Shown here one piece after another: positions 23,400-36,195 of a DNA stretch of 64,000 bases. Where the stretch lies: assembly GCA_032158295.1 (NCBI GenBank), contig CM063247.1, positions 11,393,899 to 11,457,898 of the forward strand. Reading direction: 5' to 3'. Numbering within the stretch: position 1 is the first letter of the stretch; each line of letters starts with the position of its first letter. A model generated the notes under the pieces. The model did not search any database and was not told the DNA's origin. It saw only the letters and a program-made list of their open reading frames with translations. The position numbers and the translations under genes were made by a program. This DNA comes from Pycnopodia helianthoides (Eukaryota; Echinodermata; Asteroidea; Forcipulatida; Asteriidae).

Positions 23400-24811
23400 C
23401 TGTGGTATGGAAGACGAGGGGAGGGAGGGATTGACCAAACAAAACGTTGCCATGGGAACATATCACATGGGATGGCGGAACAATGGGAGCAAGACATCAT
23501 ACAAAGGGGAAAGATGAAAGTTCACAACAGGAAAAACATCATAACCAAAGGACAAGACAAAAGCAAATGATAACGAGAAACAAAGTGGAAAACGAAACGC
23601 AAAAAAAGCACAAAGAATCGGTGAAGAAAAAAAAAGGGGGGAGGCATCAGGGTATGATGGGTAACAAACACACGGAGATTGGCGATTAACATCAGGAATG
23701 AAACGAAGTGAAGAGAAACAAAAAATCAAGAGAATGTCGTAAGTTGCATAGACAAACAAACAACTGAACGCAAGAAGATAAAATCTATTCGAAAAAAGCC
23801 TAACCTATGCAACTTGGAATGAATTCAATATTATAAAGTACAAAATTAATATTTTTAAAAAACGTTGTTGAATATTTCTGAGGAACTCTACACACTACAT
23901 TGATTAACTTCTAAGAAATGCGGATACATACTTTACAAAACAGATTTCCCCATTACTGTACTATTTCATCCACAGATACATGCAGAGTGCACTGTAATAA
24001 TAATAATAAAAACAAAAAAAACCACCACCACTTTCAAGACGTTTTACATTTTATGCAATTGACCATTCAGTTGGGCAGTCACTGTCAACAGAGGGCAGTC
24101 TCCATTCGTAGACACTGATCTGTGGACAGGGACTACGACCGGAAATGCCTCGACTAATGACATCACGACTTCAAACATTGAGAGATGTGGGATTATGTAA
24201 GACAACTTGTAATCACAGCTGGAAACCTATTGAGGCATATCCTGTGGATTACAAAACTACAATATGGGATGCAGCACAAAATATTGTCTAAGATCTGTGT
24301 GTTTTTATGTGAATGGTTTGAAAGAAACTGTAAATCATTTGAACATGTTCTGGACACTCTGCTATAATTTACGAGAATGAATTTTGTTGTTTTTTTTAAG
24401 AGAGAAGATATGAATTCAAAAAATGTTTTCTGCCATTTTCCCCTGAGTAGGAAAAGTAAAAAACACCGAGTCTACACCTGGTTTGAAAGAAAGGCACATA
24501 CTGATGGTGAAGTTGACAATCCGACATCTTCCCAATGTTCAAAGCCATTTTTAAGATGACCCACTTAAGGGCTTTTTTTTTTTGTTCACCTGTCATGAAA
24601 ACACAACTACCACTTTAACTACACCGTTTATAACAATTATTTATAATGGTCATCAAAACTCAAATGATGGCTGTCACTGATTAAAAAGGATAAACGACCC
24701 AGGCAATCTAGAGATCCGGAGATGCCGGGATACAGTCGCTAGGGTTAAGGTTGCCGGGTGGGGGGGTTTGTTGGTTGTGTTTTTCTGGAGACTTGTGGGT
24801 GCCGAGCTCAT

Positions 24812-24894
24812 TCAAAAGTTGCCCATGTCGCTGAGTGCTTGATCGTACTCTGCTTGCATGCACAAGAGTTTGTCCTTTGTACAATTCAAGTTAT
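24812..24894 (-). CDS. TPM: Tropomyosin last coding exon B
   Basis: Second alternative carboxy-terminal exon. Acceptor TCATCTGCAG is followed by an 83-nt exon in the same phase as the other two. It encodes 27 residues starting DNLNCTKDKLLCM and ending ALSDMGNF, then TGA. It has two cysteines (positions 5 and 12 of the exon product), unusual for a tropomyosin end and possibly able to form interchain disulfides. The start DNL is shared with last exon A, so A and B look like duplicates. Selection would need skipping of exon A at 30710-30792. Confidence 0.87.
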
Positions 24895-27800
24895 CTGCAG
24901 ATGAACGGTGAATGACGGAGGATGGTGTGTGACAGACAGGGGGGAGGTTAGAAGGAAGGGAAGGGGAGGAGACAAAGGGAGGAGAGGGGAAAACAAGGAT
25001 GGGGGGGGGGAGGAATAAACAGGGAAGAGAAGAAAAAAAAGAAAAATATCCAAGAAAATGAGTATAATGAAATCAAAGAGAAAAATAAATAGCTCATTAG
25101 ACATGTATCATATTTAAAATAAATGCAAAACAAAGCAAAAAAAAAAAATAAAAAAAAAAAAAAAGCATCAGCAATAGTCTTCAGCTTAAATAAAAAAATC
25201 TGTCATAGAAATGTTGTTTTGAGCAGATCTGGTTGCTTCCCTATGCTTCAAGAAAATGCTAGTTAAGGTTAACATAAAAAAACTGACGCACAACGAGTGA
25301 ACGCCCAGTGCAAAATGACGAGACATTTCTGGGTGTGTAAGGCCGTGTCTAAAAGTCAGCATTCTTGACAATAGTTGCGACAAAATAATCCTCTTCAGTG
25401 GACCACGACCGAGGATCAGTCAGAGACCTGAAGCAGTCTCAAACTAGTTAAGGACTTCGTCTCGCGACCACAGGCAATATCACTCCGTTTGTGCTCGGTC
25501 GTGATGTGAAGGTAAATGATCTACCCTTCTCTTAAATGTTGGGTTTTTTTTTAAACCGCTGGTCACAATATCATAGAGCTGCTCAAGCAGACAACTGTAC
25601 TTCACAATTTCTGCTGAGTAAAAAGTAGGAGGGCTTGAATTTGACAATGGGCCACAGGCCTGAGGCCAGTAGTTTTAGTGTCAGGCCAGTAAACTCCTGA
25701 CCGCACTAATCCGGCAGTTTTTTGTTTTTTCAATTTATAAATAACACCTCGGTGTGTGTGGGATATCTTAAACAAACAAAACAAATTATGTTTGAGTGTT
25801 GACTTTGAGTCAAATAAAATACACTGTATTAAAGTACACCTAATACCCACAAAGGCAAAAGAGACAAATTTTCTCTCACATATCTTTGAGCTTGTTCGAT
25901 TAAAAACAGTTGAATGCACATTTAACTGTGTCAGGAAGTTAATTTTTTGTCTTCTCATTTTGATCCTGTTCTTGTAAAAACATTTCTGGTGCGGTAAACA
26001 TTTTGAGCAACAAGCTTTGTGGTCTTGTGAATTTCGCCCCCAAATTCCAGCCCCGAGTAAGTAAGCAGTTGCAAACTGTTCATATCATATATTATTTTAG
26101 CTGGTAACCTTCTTCTGGTGAGCACAATTGTTTCACAAGCTAATTTTTTTAGTGCTTAACCAGTTCTATGAAATTGGGCACTGATCTTTTTTTTTTTTTG
26201 TGTGTGCTTTAGACAGTCTTTAACAATGCACGACTTCTGGAGAGAACAGTGTTGGACTAAAAACATCGATGGGATTGGAATTGAAATGCCCGGACCCCCA
26301 TAGCTTTGTTAGTGGCCAGCATTGGGTACATTTATTTGGGGGGGGGGGGGTTAGGGGGGTAATCAGCCATAAGCATGCATTCCTCTAATGGGAGTCAATT
26401 ACTGTACATGCATCAGGGTTCCTTGTTGAGATACACATTCAGCTGGTAAATTGGGCACTGGCAGTCTTGGTACCAGATACGCATAATAAATTGAATAAAA
26501 TCCGTACCAAATTACACATCGGACTGCATCTTTTTGTCTTTAAGGATGTGAAGTTTTTTCAAATCATGATCAGGGTACATGTATATGCCAGGACAGATCT
26601 GAGCACTGACACGGTGTTCCACACACCAAATATGCAAGACTCTCAATGATCGTGATAATCGATTTTCCCAAGAAACAGGCTGCTTATGATATCTCAATTC
26701 AAGGAGCACTTTTAAGGAAAATGTTCTGTTAGTTGAAAACATGAGTAGCGTTAAAATAAAAACTGTTAACCGAGGAACCTTTTTTTACAATTCATGGAAG
26801 AATAAGACATGAATAGGAGATCAAATAAGGTGCTGGTGCAGTGTCAAGTAATAATCAACAATCGCCTTGATAACCTTGCTAACAGATTAAAGGAAAGGTA
26901 TCCTGTGTTACTTCACAGCATTTAAAACTTAACGATACCGATAAATAATCTTGCTATTCATTATCTAATCAAAACAATAGTAGGTAAAAAGTTTCCGCAA
27001 CCGAAAGGAGATGCTGTGGTTTCTACTCTCACATCCAATGTGATTATAAGAACGGAAATGTTGAGTGTAAAATATGAACCACTACACCATTCTTGACACG
27101 GAAACAAATGTGCAATATGGTTTGACACACCAACGATGATAAAAACACTGTCGACCCACGGACAAAACACACAGAACGGGGTGACTACCTGATGAACAAC
27201 ACGGCAAGGTTAATCCCGTTAGTAAGCAAGTATTAGTACGTGGAAACAAATCTCGACCTCTAAGCCAACTCTTGTGTTATGGTTGGATGCAAGAATTTAT
27301 TGTAAACGCATGCACTATTCACTGAAGTCGATAATTTTTCACCAAAAGCCATCAAGATAACAACACACTTCCACTGTAAATTTCTAAAACAATGGACTAC
27401 GGTGTGTTTCGATCCAACACATTTGGGAAAAATGCACCTGTTCATTTAAACGTGGCATCACATGACACTGACTACTCCAAAGTACAAACTTACAAATTTG
27501 GGAAAAAGCCGAGGCCTGGGCAGGAGATCGGGAGTGGAACAATAGAGGGCGCTAAACTCTAACACTCATAACGTGTCTTGTTTGTGCTGTACAATGCTTA
27601 GGTGAAACTACCCTCACCATGTGATTAACTCCCCCACATCCCGGTCCCAACACCCACCCATCGCCATATGTTACCGACTCTTTCAACATTCTATAACACG
27701 TCATGATTTTTCAAACGAATTACTAAGAGAAGTTGACTTTCAGGTTTGTTTTCTTGAACCTAAAATAATGCTGAAAAGTCACACGTAAGCCTGTTAATAA

Positions 27801-30709
27801 TCAAACAAAAGAGCTCAAACTCAGAAGAAGTTATAGTCAACAGAAATGCAAAAAAAACTAATTATTATGTTTGAGTAAAGAATTGTTATAGGATTATGCT
27901 GATTTAACTCCGTTCGAGGAGTTGTTGTTGTTTCCATGGAACCCGGATCACCATGGAGATCACACATTGATGAAACTCAGGGTCCGAGTTCCACATTGCC
28001 CTCAAACGCAGACAAATTTAGAAAATGATAAATGCTGTTCCAGTTTCATTCTGGGAAGCTTCCTCTGTAAATCCAACAACTGTTAAAGTTGTTCTATTTT
28101 TTTGTGGCTATGTGTGGTAACTTTAATGAAATGTTATGGCAAATAAAACGAACGTATATCATGTATATGATGTTTTTGTTTGTATTGATACAGTGCCTGT
28201 TAAAAGTGATTTGATTGTTTACACCAGTCAATAGACTTGTTAGTAGTCCGTTCACCACAGTAAACCAGCTTGTTTCAGTGATCATATTCTGTCAATAGAG
28301 GGCCAATTTTCTTGGAATGCTTTCCAATGCAACTCATCAGGTTTATGAATCAAACATGCTTAAAACCTATCGAGGGAGAACAATGGAAAATATGATTTTC
28401 ATTCCATTGTGTCAAAAGGTCAATAACCTGAAATTATTGTTAAAAAGTGTTTACGAGACAATTTCCAGAGATATTTGTAAAATCTCTCGACTCCAAAGGT
28501 AGTGTAGTTTTGTAACAATTTTTTGTAAAAAATTTTTAGGATCCACATTTTTGAATTTTTTTTAAAACCAAATGTGAGATTCATGTGGAAAAAAATGCCA
28601 CTTTCCTATCGTTGTACAGAATATGATTCTTTGCTGAATGAAGGAAGAGATGTTGATGACAGATGCTCGCCAAGAAGACATGCATTATGCAAATGTTACC
28701 ACGATAAAGTCACACGGGAAAACAACCAGATCTGCTGAGAACCCATCACTATTTGCGAAAATAGTGAGACTCGTCAGTATTTGTAAAAAATAGTGTGTGC
28801 ATTAACCGGTCACCATCTCAAACATAACTACTGAGGTTAAAAAACTCTCAAGTACCCATCTTTTTGCACGGCAAGTTTATGGCATTTGCTGAACTATTTT
28901 GTTATTAAACACAAAATCAGCAATTGCCAGACCTTTTGGTCTTTCTCAATGCATATAATGTCCGTTTCTGCATTAAAGTTTTACGTAAAAGGAGAAGGCA
29001 CAACTTTGTTCATGCAACATTTGTATGAAACTTTTTTTCACAATTTCTGGGTTTTGGATGAGAAGAAAATTGTGCCTTCACTTGAGTCATGTTAAACGGA
29101 ACACTCCTAACAGCGAACTACATGAGGGTCACGGACCAAGGCTAGCAGCAGGCAAACGGCAGAGCTCATCCTTTGCCTTCAAAACACTTCTGAAAAGCGC
29201 TATTTAGATGCAATGAATGTAGCCTTATTTATTTCTCAAATTTGAATTGAAGTTATGGAACAGAAAAAAGAAATTCCAGTCTCCTTTTGGTGCATATTTC
29301 AAATAATGGCTTTTATTATTGGAAATGCACACAGTGGATTTTATCAAAGCTGGCCATTTTCTTCTACTTCGCAGCCGTTACAAAATTGCGTTTTAAGTCA
29401 CAGCGCCCTCAAGCAGCCGCCTTTTGATAGGAGCACATGAAAGGAAGAAGATATTGCATTATAAAGCGTTATCACTGATGAAATGTAACACAAAAGATGG
29501 CCTTAGAGGTAATTTGCATACAACCTTTATGCTAATCAGGCAGTAGAAGCCATTTTTTTCCTGATGAGCATTAGTCAATGAGCAAACCAGCTCCAAAGAT
29601 TTCACAATGGGAAACATTTCAATTCAATGAGAAAGCTTTGTTTAAAGCCTACAACCCATGCATGTCCCAATGCTTTGTCATTTTTTTTATCCCGAAAAGT
29701 GCATGGACATACTTACCCCATCAAATTTCCCAAGAGCTTGAGAGCAGAAGGGTTTGACTAAAGTGTCTGTGCTTTTTTTGGGGTCAATTGCACTTTGTTT
29801 AAATGCTCTAATGCAGACATATAGCCACCATGCAGCATGCAAGCGGCAAATGTTTCACTTTGAGATTGTACTAAACGTACAGAGCAGAACTCGTTTTCTG
29901 CCGACAAGGTCGAGAAAACTAAACTGACACGACACAAAACTATGGGACATGCTTTTTTGAAGTGAGTTGCTAGGTCTTTAAAGAGGGTATCAGAACAGCA
30001 GAATGAAGGAGAGATAGTGGAGGGGGGTGATTCCATGTCAAGGTGAGGATTACGGCATGAGAGAGTCTGTTGGGAGAGTTGCTCATACTTTGTTTGATCT
30101 CGGCGAACAAACACAAGATAAAAAATGATCCGGCAGGTTTTTGACGTTTCAAATTTTCAAGATGGGATACATTTGCCCTTCATCACACTTTCCTATCCCA
30201 CATAGAGGTAAAGATTTTCCCATGACTGACTGACGGCAAGTGCAAGTAAAAATGGCAGTTACCCCCTCCCCTTCGAATAAGTCAACATGTTGGAAAATAC
30301 AACATCAGGAGATTTTCGTGATAGCGTCGACAAAATATCTTCCAGTGCTTTCAAAGGTGTTGGTCCCGACAAGACCAGTATAGGTACACATGCTGGTAAT
30401 ACTCAAGCCAACATTCTGTGAACAAAACGCATTTCAACTGCCGAGTGTCATTTCCTGAAATTCAGTTAGCTTTCATCAAATTTCGTTTTGCACTTGCACA
30501 ATTACTTATGTTGGATGTACTTAAAAATCAGAAACGTGTTGCCGTTTTATGTTTGTTCTCCCCACTGCCATGATCCCTATGCCCCGCTATTCTTGCCTCC
30601 ACGGAATCACCACCCGTTGAAGGTGTACAATCAATTTTTAAAACACAAAAAAAAAGGAATAATGCAGACCACAGAGGGACTGGATAAGACGTGATGATTG
30701 ATGCGTAGC
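24895..30709. other. Sequence between last exons A and B: probable 3' UTR and intron
   Basis: Non-coding as far as I can see. It includes purine-rich low-complexity DNA (24900-25180), a split MITE copy (25566-26180), G-homopolymers (26338-26356) and AT-rich unique sequence. The part just below 30710 should be the 3' UTR of transcripts ending in last exon A. Short frames here lack splice sites and coiled-coil composition and were not accepted. Confidence 0.5.
25566..26180. mobile_element. Split MITE of the GGGCCCAATTTCATAGAGC family
   Basis: A left end, ATCATAGAGCTGCTCAAGCAG (25571 onward), and a right end, GTTCTATGAAATTGGGCAC (about 26163-26180), belong to one family but are about 600 bases apart instead of about 185. 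The spacing suggests a later insertion or two partial copies. Confidence 0.5.
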
Positions 30710-30792
30710 TCATAGCAGGTTGAGTTCAGTGGTCACCTCGTCCAGCTCATTTTTAAGTTTGAGGGTTTTCTCTCTCTCCATACACAGATTAT
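30710..30792 (-). CDS. TPM: Tropomyosin last coding exon A
   Basis: First alternative carboxy-terminal exon reached from exon 8 (8.2-kb intron). Acceptor ATTCCTACAG is followed by 83 nt. G from exon 8 plus AT gives Asp, then 26 more residues: it starts DNLCMEREKTLKL and ends EVTTELNLL, followed by TGA. The ending resembles the LLELNNM/L type of vertebrate cytoskeletal exon 9 and gives a total length consistent with a canonical tropomyosin end. One cysteine sits at position 4 of the exon product. Confidence 0.9.
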
Positions 30793-32614
30793 CTGTAGGA
30801 ATGTTACATGCAGACTTAAGAAGAGTGTGTTGGTTAATTAAATAAAGGGGGGTAAGGGCATCGGATCAGAATCAGTCACAGGTGGATTTTTTGTCTGGGT
30901 CCGGGGGGTGGAGAGCGGGAGAGGTCAGGATGCTTTGTAGCAGTTCACCGTAGTTCGCACTTCACTTGAATGCAAAGCGATCATCAGACTGTCTTTTTGG
31001 CGTAGACACTAGACCTTGGGGTACTGATGTCGTCACAGTTTGTTCTACCACTTTGCAGAAGAATGGGGAAAACCATTGTGGCTCTGCAACTACTGTCCGA
31101 AATGCAGGACCCAGTCACAGCACTTACGCATGGCGGCAAACAAAACCGTGACAACATTACAGTACGGGGGGTCTATTCAATGCCAGTTATTTCACAGCCA
31201 TCATTTTCTGCAAAATTGCCTCAGTTTGCATTCAGGTGAAGTCTGAACCGGTGACATGAGGACGACGCTATCTCCTGCCACCAAGCATCTCCACCACCCA
31301 TCTCCAAGGCCCTCACCAAAACCGGTGTTTTGAATTCGGAGGCCTCAACACTTCCCATATGAAATGTGGGTGATTCATCAGCACGAATGATGCTTTAGCA
31401 GTGATTCCGCAATGATTGACTTGTGACTGATTTTGAGCCAATAAGCATAGCACAGGACTGGACAAATATCTTAGATGCTGGCAAGCAAGTACGAACAGCA
31501 ACAGCCCCCAAACTTCAAACAAGTTCCCCTTTTTGACATAAGAGTGTGTGCATTAAACCCAGTCAATCAAAATGAGGTGCACAACAAACACTTAGATTTT
31601 GGGTCACTGTCATTGACACCACCGTCTTTTATCCAATCCTGTGCAACTACTGCAAGAAAACTCTACAAACCTCAATGAATCAATAGAAAGTGGCCGTGGA
31701 AAGTGTCCTTGCCTTTTGATTGGTCAATATGCACAATCTGAATTTTTCAGGTGTAACATTAGATCAATTTTACATCCCTTTTTTTTCTTCTGTGGGTACT
31801 AAAGGAATAAATTAGAGCAGAAAATTCTTGTTGCTGTTTTAAAACAAAAATTGGAATACATCTTTTTAACTAATCACCCGAGAAGGAAATGTTGTTCCTC
31901 ACAATTCTGTTGGGCATGTTTGTTTCAGATATATTTAAAGAGCAAACACTTTCCACAGATGGATAAACATTCAAATGTAAATCAATGTTTGTTTTGAAAA
32001 TGTTTTCCCCCTCAGTCCGCCCTTGTTGCCCTAGTAACTCTCAATGTTGTTGTGACATCCGTCTGGATGTAACCATCCTCACGAACGTATTTCCTTTTTT
32101 CTGTTGTGCATTGACCAATCAGAGCATCGGACACTTGCAGTGCCGATAAGTTCATTGGCGGGTAATGTTTCCTGTTCATAACCACCAAAAGGAAATTCTT
32201 GTTTATTTTTGTTTGGGTTTTTTATATTTTTTTAAAAATGCATCATCTAAACACAAGAAGAGTTTTATGAATGAATTCCAAAAAAATAAAAAATGACTTC
32301 AACAATGTTGAATGCGTACATGACCAATGCAACTTCAAAAAACACGATTGAAACCAAGGTTTTCTTGTTTTACCTTTTTGAACACTTCCTACAAACCCAC
32401 AGGGTGTTAGCCAATTGAGTACAAAGAGATTGCCTAGCCTAATAAAAGCACACGGTATAAACTCAGTAAGAGTTTGTTTTTGAATGTTTGTACACGCCCA
32501 AGCCCCAGAGGTGCAACCAGCCGAAGCCCCCCATATAAACGCTCTACGGTGTTTCTACAACTGTGCGAAGCTTAGCACTCAATGGGTCGGGCAGGGGTGG
32601 TGATACATGTCAGG

Positions 32615-32790
32615 GTTCTCCCCAGAATTTTTTTCAGAACTGTGGGGTCATTCCAAACCAAAGTTTTAGAAACTTGGCCGAAACACGCTGAATTGAAACG
32701 TTTTTCACTCGGTGTTCACCTTTGAGTTCAAAAGCCCAACTGCGCAATCTAGGGCATTCTAAATAGGTTATATTTATGATTTTTTTGAAT
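32615..32790. repeat. Diverged dispersed repeat, copy 1 (second copy about 50275-50470)
   Basis: Landmarks in common, in the same order, are TTCTCCC near the start, AACTGTGGGG, CCAAGTTTT- and CCAAAGTTTT-type blocks, and TTTATGATTTT followed by GAATTT and ATCTG near the end. The copies are old and their ends are unclear. Confidence 0.5.
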
Positions 32791-33795
32791 TTTATCTGAA
32801 AAACCAAAAATAACTCAATACAAGTTTGTCTGTTTTCGTATCGGCTGCATTTTGTGCGCATCAGCCGGATATGCTAACTTGTGCGCGGAGACAACCCTGC
32901 ATGTTCAACACTGCAGCAATGATCATGTATACGTTGGATTAGCCGGGCATAGCTGAGACAAGGTATGTAATGACCAAAAGCAACCCAGACACTGAAAAAA
33001 AACCCATAGCATGTCTGACAAGCATGACGATTAAATCACTAAATAGTTGTGTATGTGGAACTGTGTGTATGCATAGATAACGATGTAGTCTTCTGTAATG
33101 ATCCTCTGAACCTGATTAACGCCACTTTAATAAATTACACCAAGTCACTGGATGCGCTGTTGAGATTTCCGTTGTCCAGCAACTAATAGCCTCACAAAAG
33201 ACCGTCGACAAAGCAACCACAGCTTCAAATATTTCATACCTTTGTTTAGATTTGTCACCCATTTGAAGATAAAGGTTTTGTGAGAAGTGCAAACAAACCA
33301 CACTCCCCCCAAAATTAGTTTAAGAACAAATATAAAAGTTACAGAGAAACAGAAGAGGCCTCTCTCTGTACTGTAAGTAGGGAAGTGTAAACTAAACCTC
33401 ATCAAGACTTTCACAAGAATTACAACCAGCATGAAGATATGGCTGCGATTTAATTTGATTTCAAGGAGAAAAAAACCCCTCTCATGTGCCTCTTCCTAAG
33501 CTACCAAAGCACTCTCATTAATCTCAATGTTTCTTTTCAACCACAGGGTACCGCCCAGAATACTGCACTTCAAACGAGGTACAGATTCTGAACTGGTATT
33601 CATTTCATCTTGTCGATAAAAAACAAACTTCTTATGGCTACATCTAGCCTGGTACATGTTATGATACAGACGGTCAGGTGTAAACCAATCCTATCCATTT
33701 ATCATCATGCTTAAATTCTATAATCACTGAATCATAAGAAATAAATTTAAAAAAAAGTAAAAAAAACCACACAGAATGTTGAAATTCCTTCTTAC

Positions 33796-33876
33796 CAGGG
33801 GGAACAAGTCCTGACCGACTCGGCCCTTTAGATGGGACGTCCTTCTTAGGACTGTGCCGCTGCATCACCTCTTGTC
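33796..33876 (-). CDS. Candidate phase-matched cassette exon in the tropomyosin gene
   Basis: A GC-rich island in an AT-rich intron, open for 81 nt on the minus strand between a possible acceptor (TTTAAG) and a good donor (CCTG/GTAAGAAGG). Joined to exon 8 (which ends with one extra base) it reads through as 27 residues including MQRHSPKKDVPSKG, and it ends leaving one base, so any of the three last exons could follow in frame. The product is Pro/Ser/Lys-rich and would break the coiled coil. The acceptor lacks a good pyrimidine tract. An alternative acceptor 18 bases upstream (CACCAG) would give a different short end with a stop. It may also belong to an unrelated gene or be nothing. Confidence 0.3.
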
Positions 33877-35054
33877 CTTAAACTCGGCGGACTCATGACT
33901 GGTGTATTAACTTTTGGTTCTTATGTTGTTGTCTTTTGTTGTTAATTATTAATCCAAACAAACTAAAAGAAATTCCACACCCATGCTCTCAAGCCTTTGG
34001 TAATGACAAATGCTCCATGGATCTGTTGTTTATATTGGACTTAAGTTTTCCCTATTAAACCTATGTGGAAGTGGCTTAAGCTTTACAAAACAAACTAGAT
34101 ACATGAGCTTAACGTTAAAAAAAGAGTTCAGGATCTTTTCAATTTGTGAAAACCCCCAGGAGTTGTTCGGTTCAACATAAAGAAATTTAACAATTTAAAA
34201 CAACATTAAAAATGTGACCTAGATTTGATTCAAAAACGCAGAAAGAATGAAATACATTTTGTATTTCAACCCCAGAATTATATGCATAATTTGTTTTCCT
34301 TTAAATTGTGACATCATGCAGATGTCTTGGAGTTTTTGTCTAGGCCCATTATCATGGGCATGCAGTTCAGACTGTTCAGTTTTTTTGTGTTGAGTACATG
34401 TTGGACGATTTTTTCGCCATGAATCTTTTGTTGTTGTACTTCCTTGGGTTTGTTAAATGCGACTCTTTTTGGATCACTAATAATCAATTAGTCTAGAATG
34501 TGGCCGGGAACATACACCAATTCCTCCATGCAAAAATCAAACCACGATGTCAACTAGTGTTATTATATACGTTCAATGGCCATTCGTATATGAGCATTCA
34601 CAATGGGCGTTAAACAAACATCACTCCATCCATCTTGTCTAGAGGGTGCACATCGCTGGCGAAAAAAATCTCTATAAACTATCTCCCTCTCTAAACTATC
34701 TCCCTACCCGCCACAATCGCTTCAGGTTGTGTCTCTGAACCTTTCACAACACCGAAACAGTTTTTTTTGTTGGCGTTTGTTAAATAGATTGCTTAACAGT
34801 TACACACTTCAGATTACATTTTTCTCCGTCTCCGTAAAAGTTGATGACCAATGGGAGACCTTTGAGACCATGGCAGGTGTCCCACTCGCCGGTCCTTTAC
34901 CATCGTTCTCAGTGACGAAAAACTTTCTTGGGAGGTCACCAAAATGATGTGCAAACCCTCAACAGATTTCACGATGAATTCCCTAGTGACGACTTTCAAT
35001 GCTCACGTTAAGCTACACACAGATCTTACAATATCCTTCCAAATCAAACATGTT

Positions 35055-35112
35055 TCAGAGTGATTCAAAGTCGGTCTTCAGTTTCTCGGTAGTGACTTTA
35101 TTCTTGTTAAGG
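35055..35112 (-). other. Possible degenerate tropomyosin-like terminal exon
   Basis: After a weak AG (GTCAAG) the minus strand encodes LNKNKVTTEKLKTDFESL followed by TGA. It is charged, with a hydrophobic end like the three accepted last exons (NLL, GNF, VEF). The phase is wrong for splicing from exon 8: it needs two leftover bases and exon 8 leaves one. It would fit after exon 3 or exon 5. It could be a decayed duplicate or chance. Confidence 0.25.
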
Positions 35113-35829
35113 CTTGACGTGGACATACAGAATGCAACACACGTACGCACCCACTAATCGTTTCAACTGTCTTTGAGTTGTTCTACGACCCGTACATGCA
35201 GTGAAGTACAGCTGAACTTTGTGTTAGTTCAAAACGTTATTTCTTTTGGTTTCGATTAGCAACAACCATCGTCCATGACAAAAAACACAAAACACGAACT
35301 GACAACAAGATGAAGAATGACACAATCAGTGGAGAAGCACCACTCATATCAATATCCACAACTCAAATCATCTGTGTCGGCTAACAATTATACATCAACG
35401 CATGACCGCATTAATATTAAATGTGTCGACTCATAGTTGACAAGACATTCTCATAAAAAAATAAAATAAAATGTCCATAAATCTGAAACCAATATGAAGC
35501 TAACTACTTGAAATAAGTAACCTAAACTTTAAATTTCTGTACTCGTTTTGCTTGCATATCCCCCCCCCCCCCTAATCTCACTACCATTTACAATCCCATA
35601 TCTCTTCCCAATCCGCACTGCAAAAACCATGCACTTCAGGGTGACGTCTCGTTATTAAAACAGTCAACACGTTCCTGTGGGTGTGTTAAGTTTGGAAAGG
35701 ATCAAGACGCTAGCAATTAGACCTAGACTGTGTTCAAACCACCATCCATGCCAAGAACAGATTTAAGAACAAAAATACAAAAGCGGGCAGATGTTAGTAG
35801 CTCCGGAAAGGTTAGCCATAGAAGCTTAA

Positions 35830-36195
35830 AAAGGTAGCAAACAGAACTGGTAAGGATAAAAAAGTAATTGTTTAATTTTAGTCGAAAAGCTTACTGATTA
35901 TGAATGAAGTTCATACGAGAACCATTTTTTCTGTGAAATATTTGAAATGAAGTCATATTCAAGAAAACTGTATCTGAGAGCCATAAAAAAATGCAACAGT
36001 TGTTACAGCCAGAATTACGGAGAATGTGTTCACATGCTAAAAAAACTCTGCGTGGTTTTCCCACTATTTCTGCCTGACTCACACAACGGATTAAGCCCAA
36101 CTTTTCACAGTTTTGTTATTTTCATGTATATGGTTGATCACATTAGGCATGAACACCGTCTGCGACTATTTTGTCAGCTCCACCAATCCTACAAC
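35830..36195. mobile_element. MITE-like element, diverged copy of 7613-7978
   Basis: The left block GAACTGGTAAGGATAAAA, an internal AAAGCTTACTGATTATGAA, and the right end GTCAGCTCCACCAATCCTAC follow the order of the element at 7613. It is non-coding and lies inside the intron between exon 8 and the last exons. Confidence 0.65.

Noticed and set aside
34814..34999. Minus-strand frame with an Arg-rich end, possibly an extra tropomyosin exon
   Set aside because: Lacks heptads and has no acceptor and donor in a usable phase.
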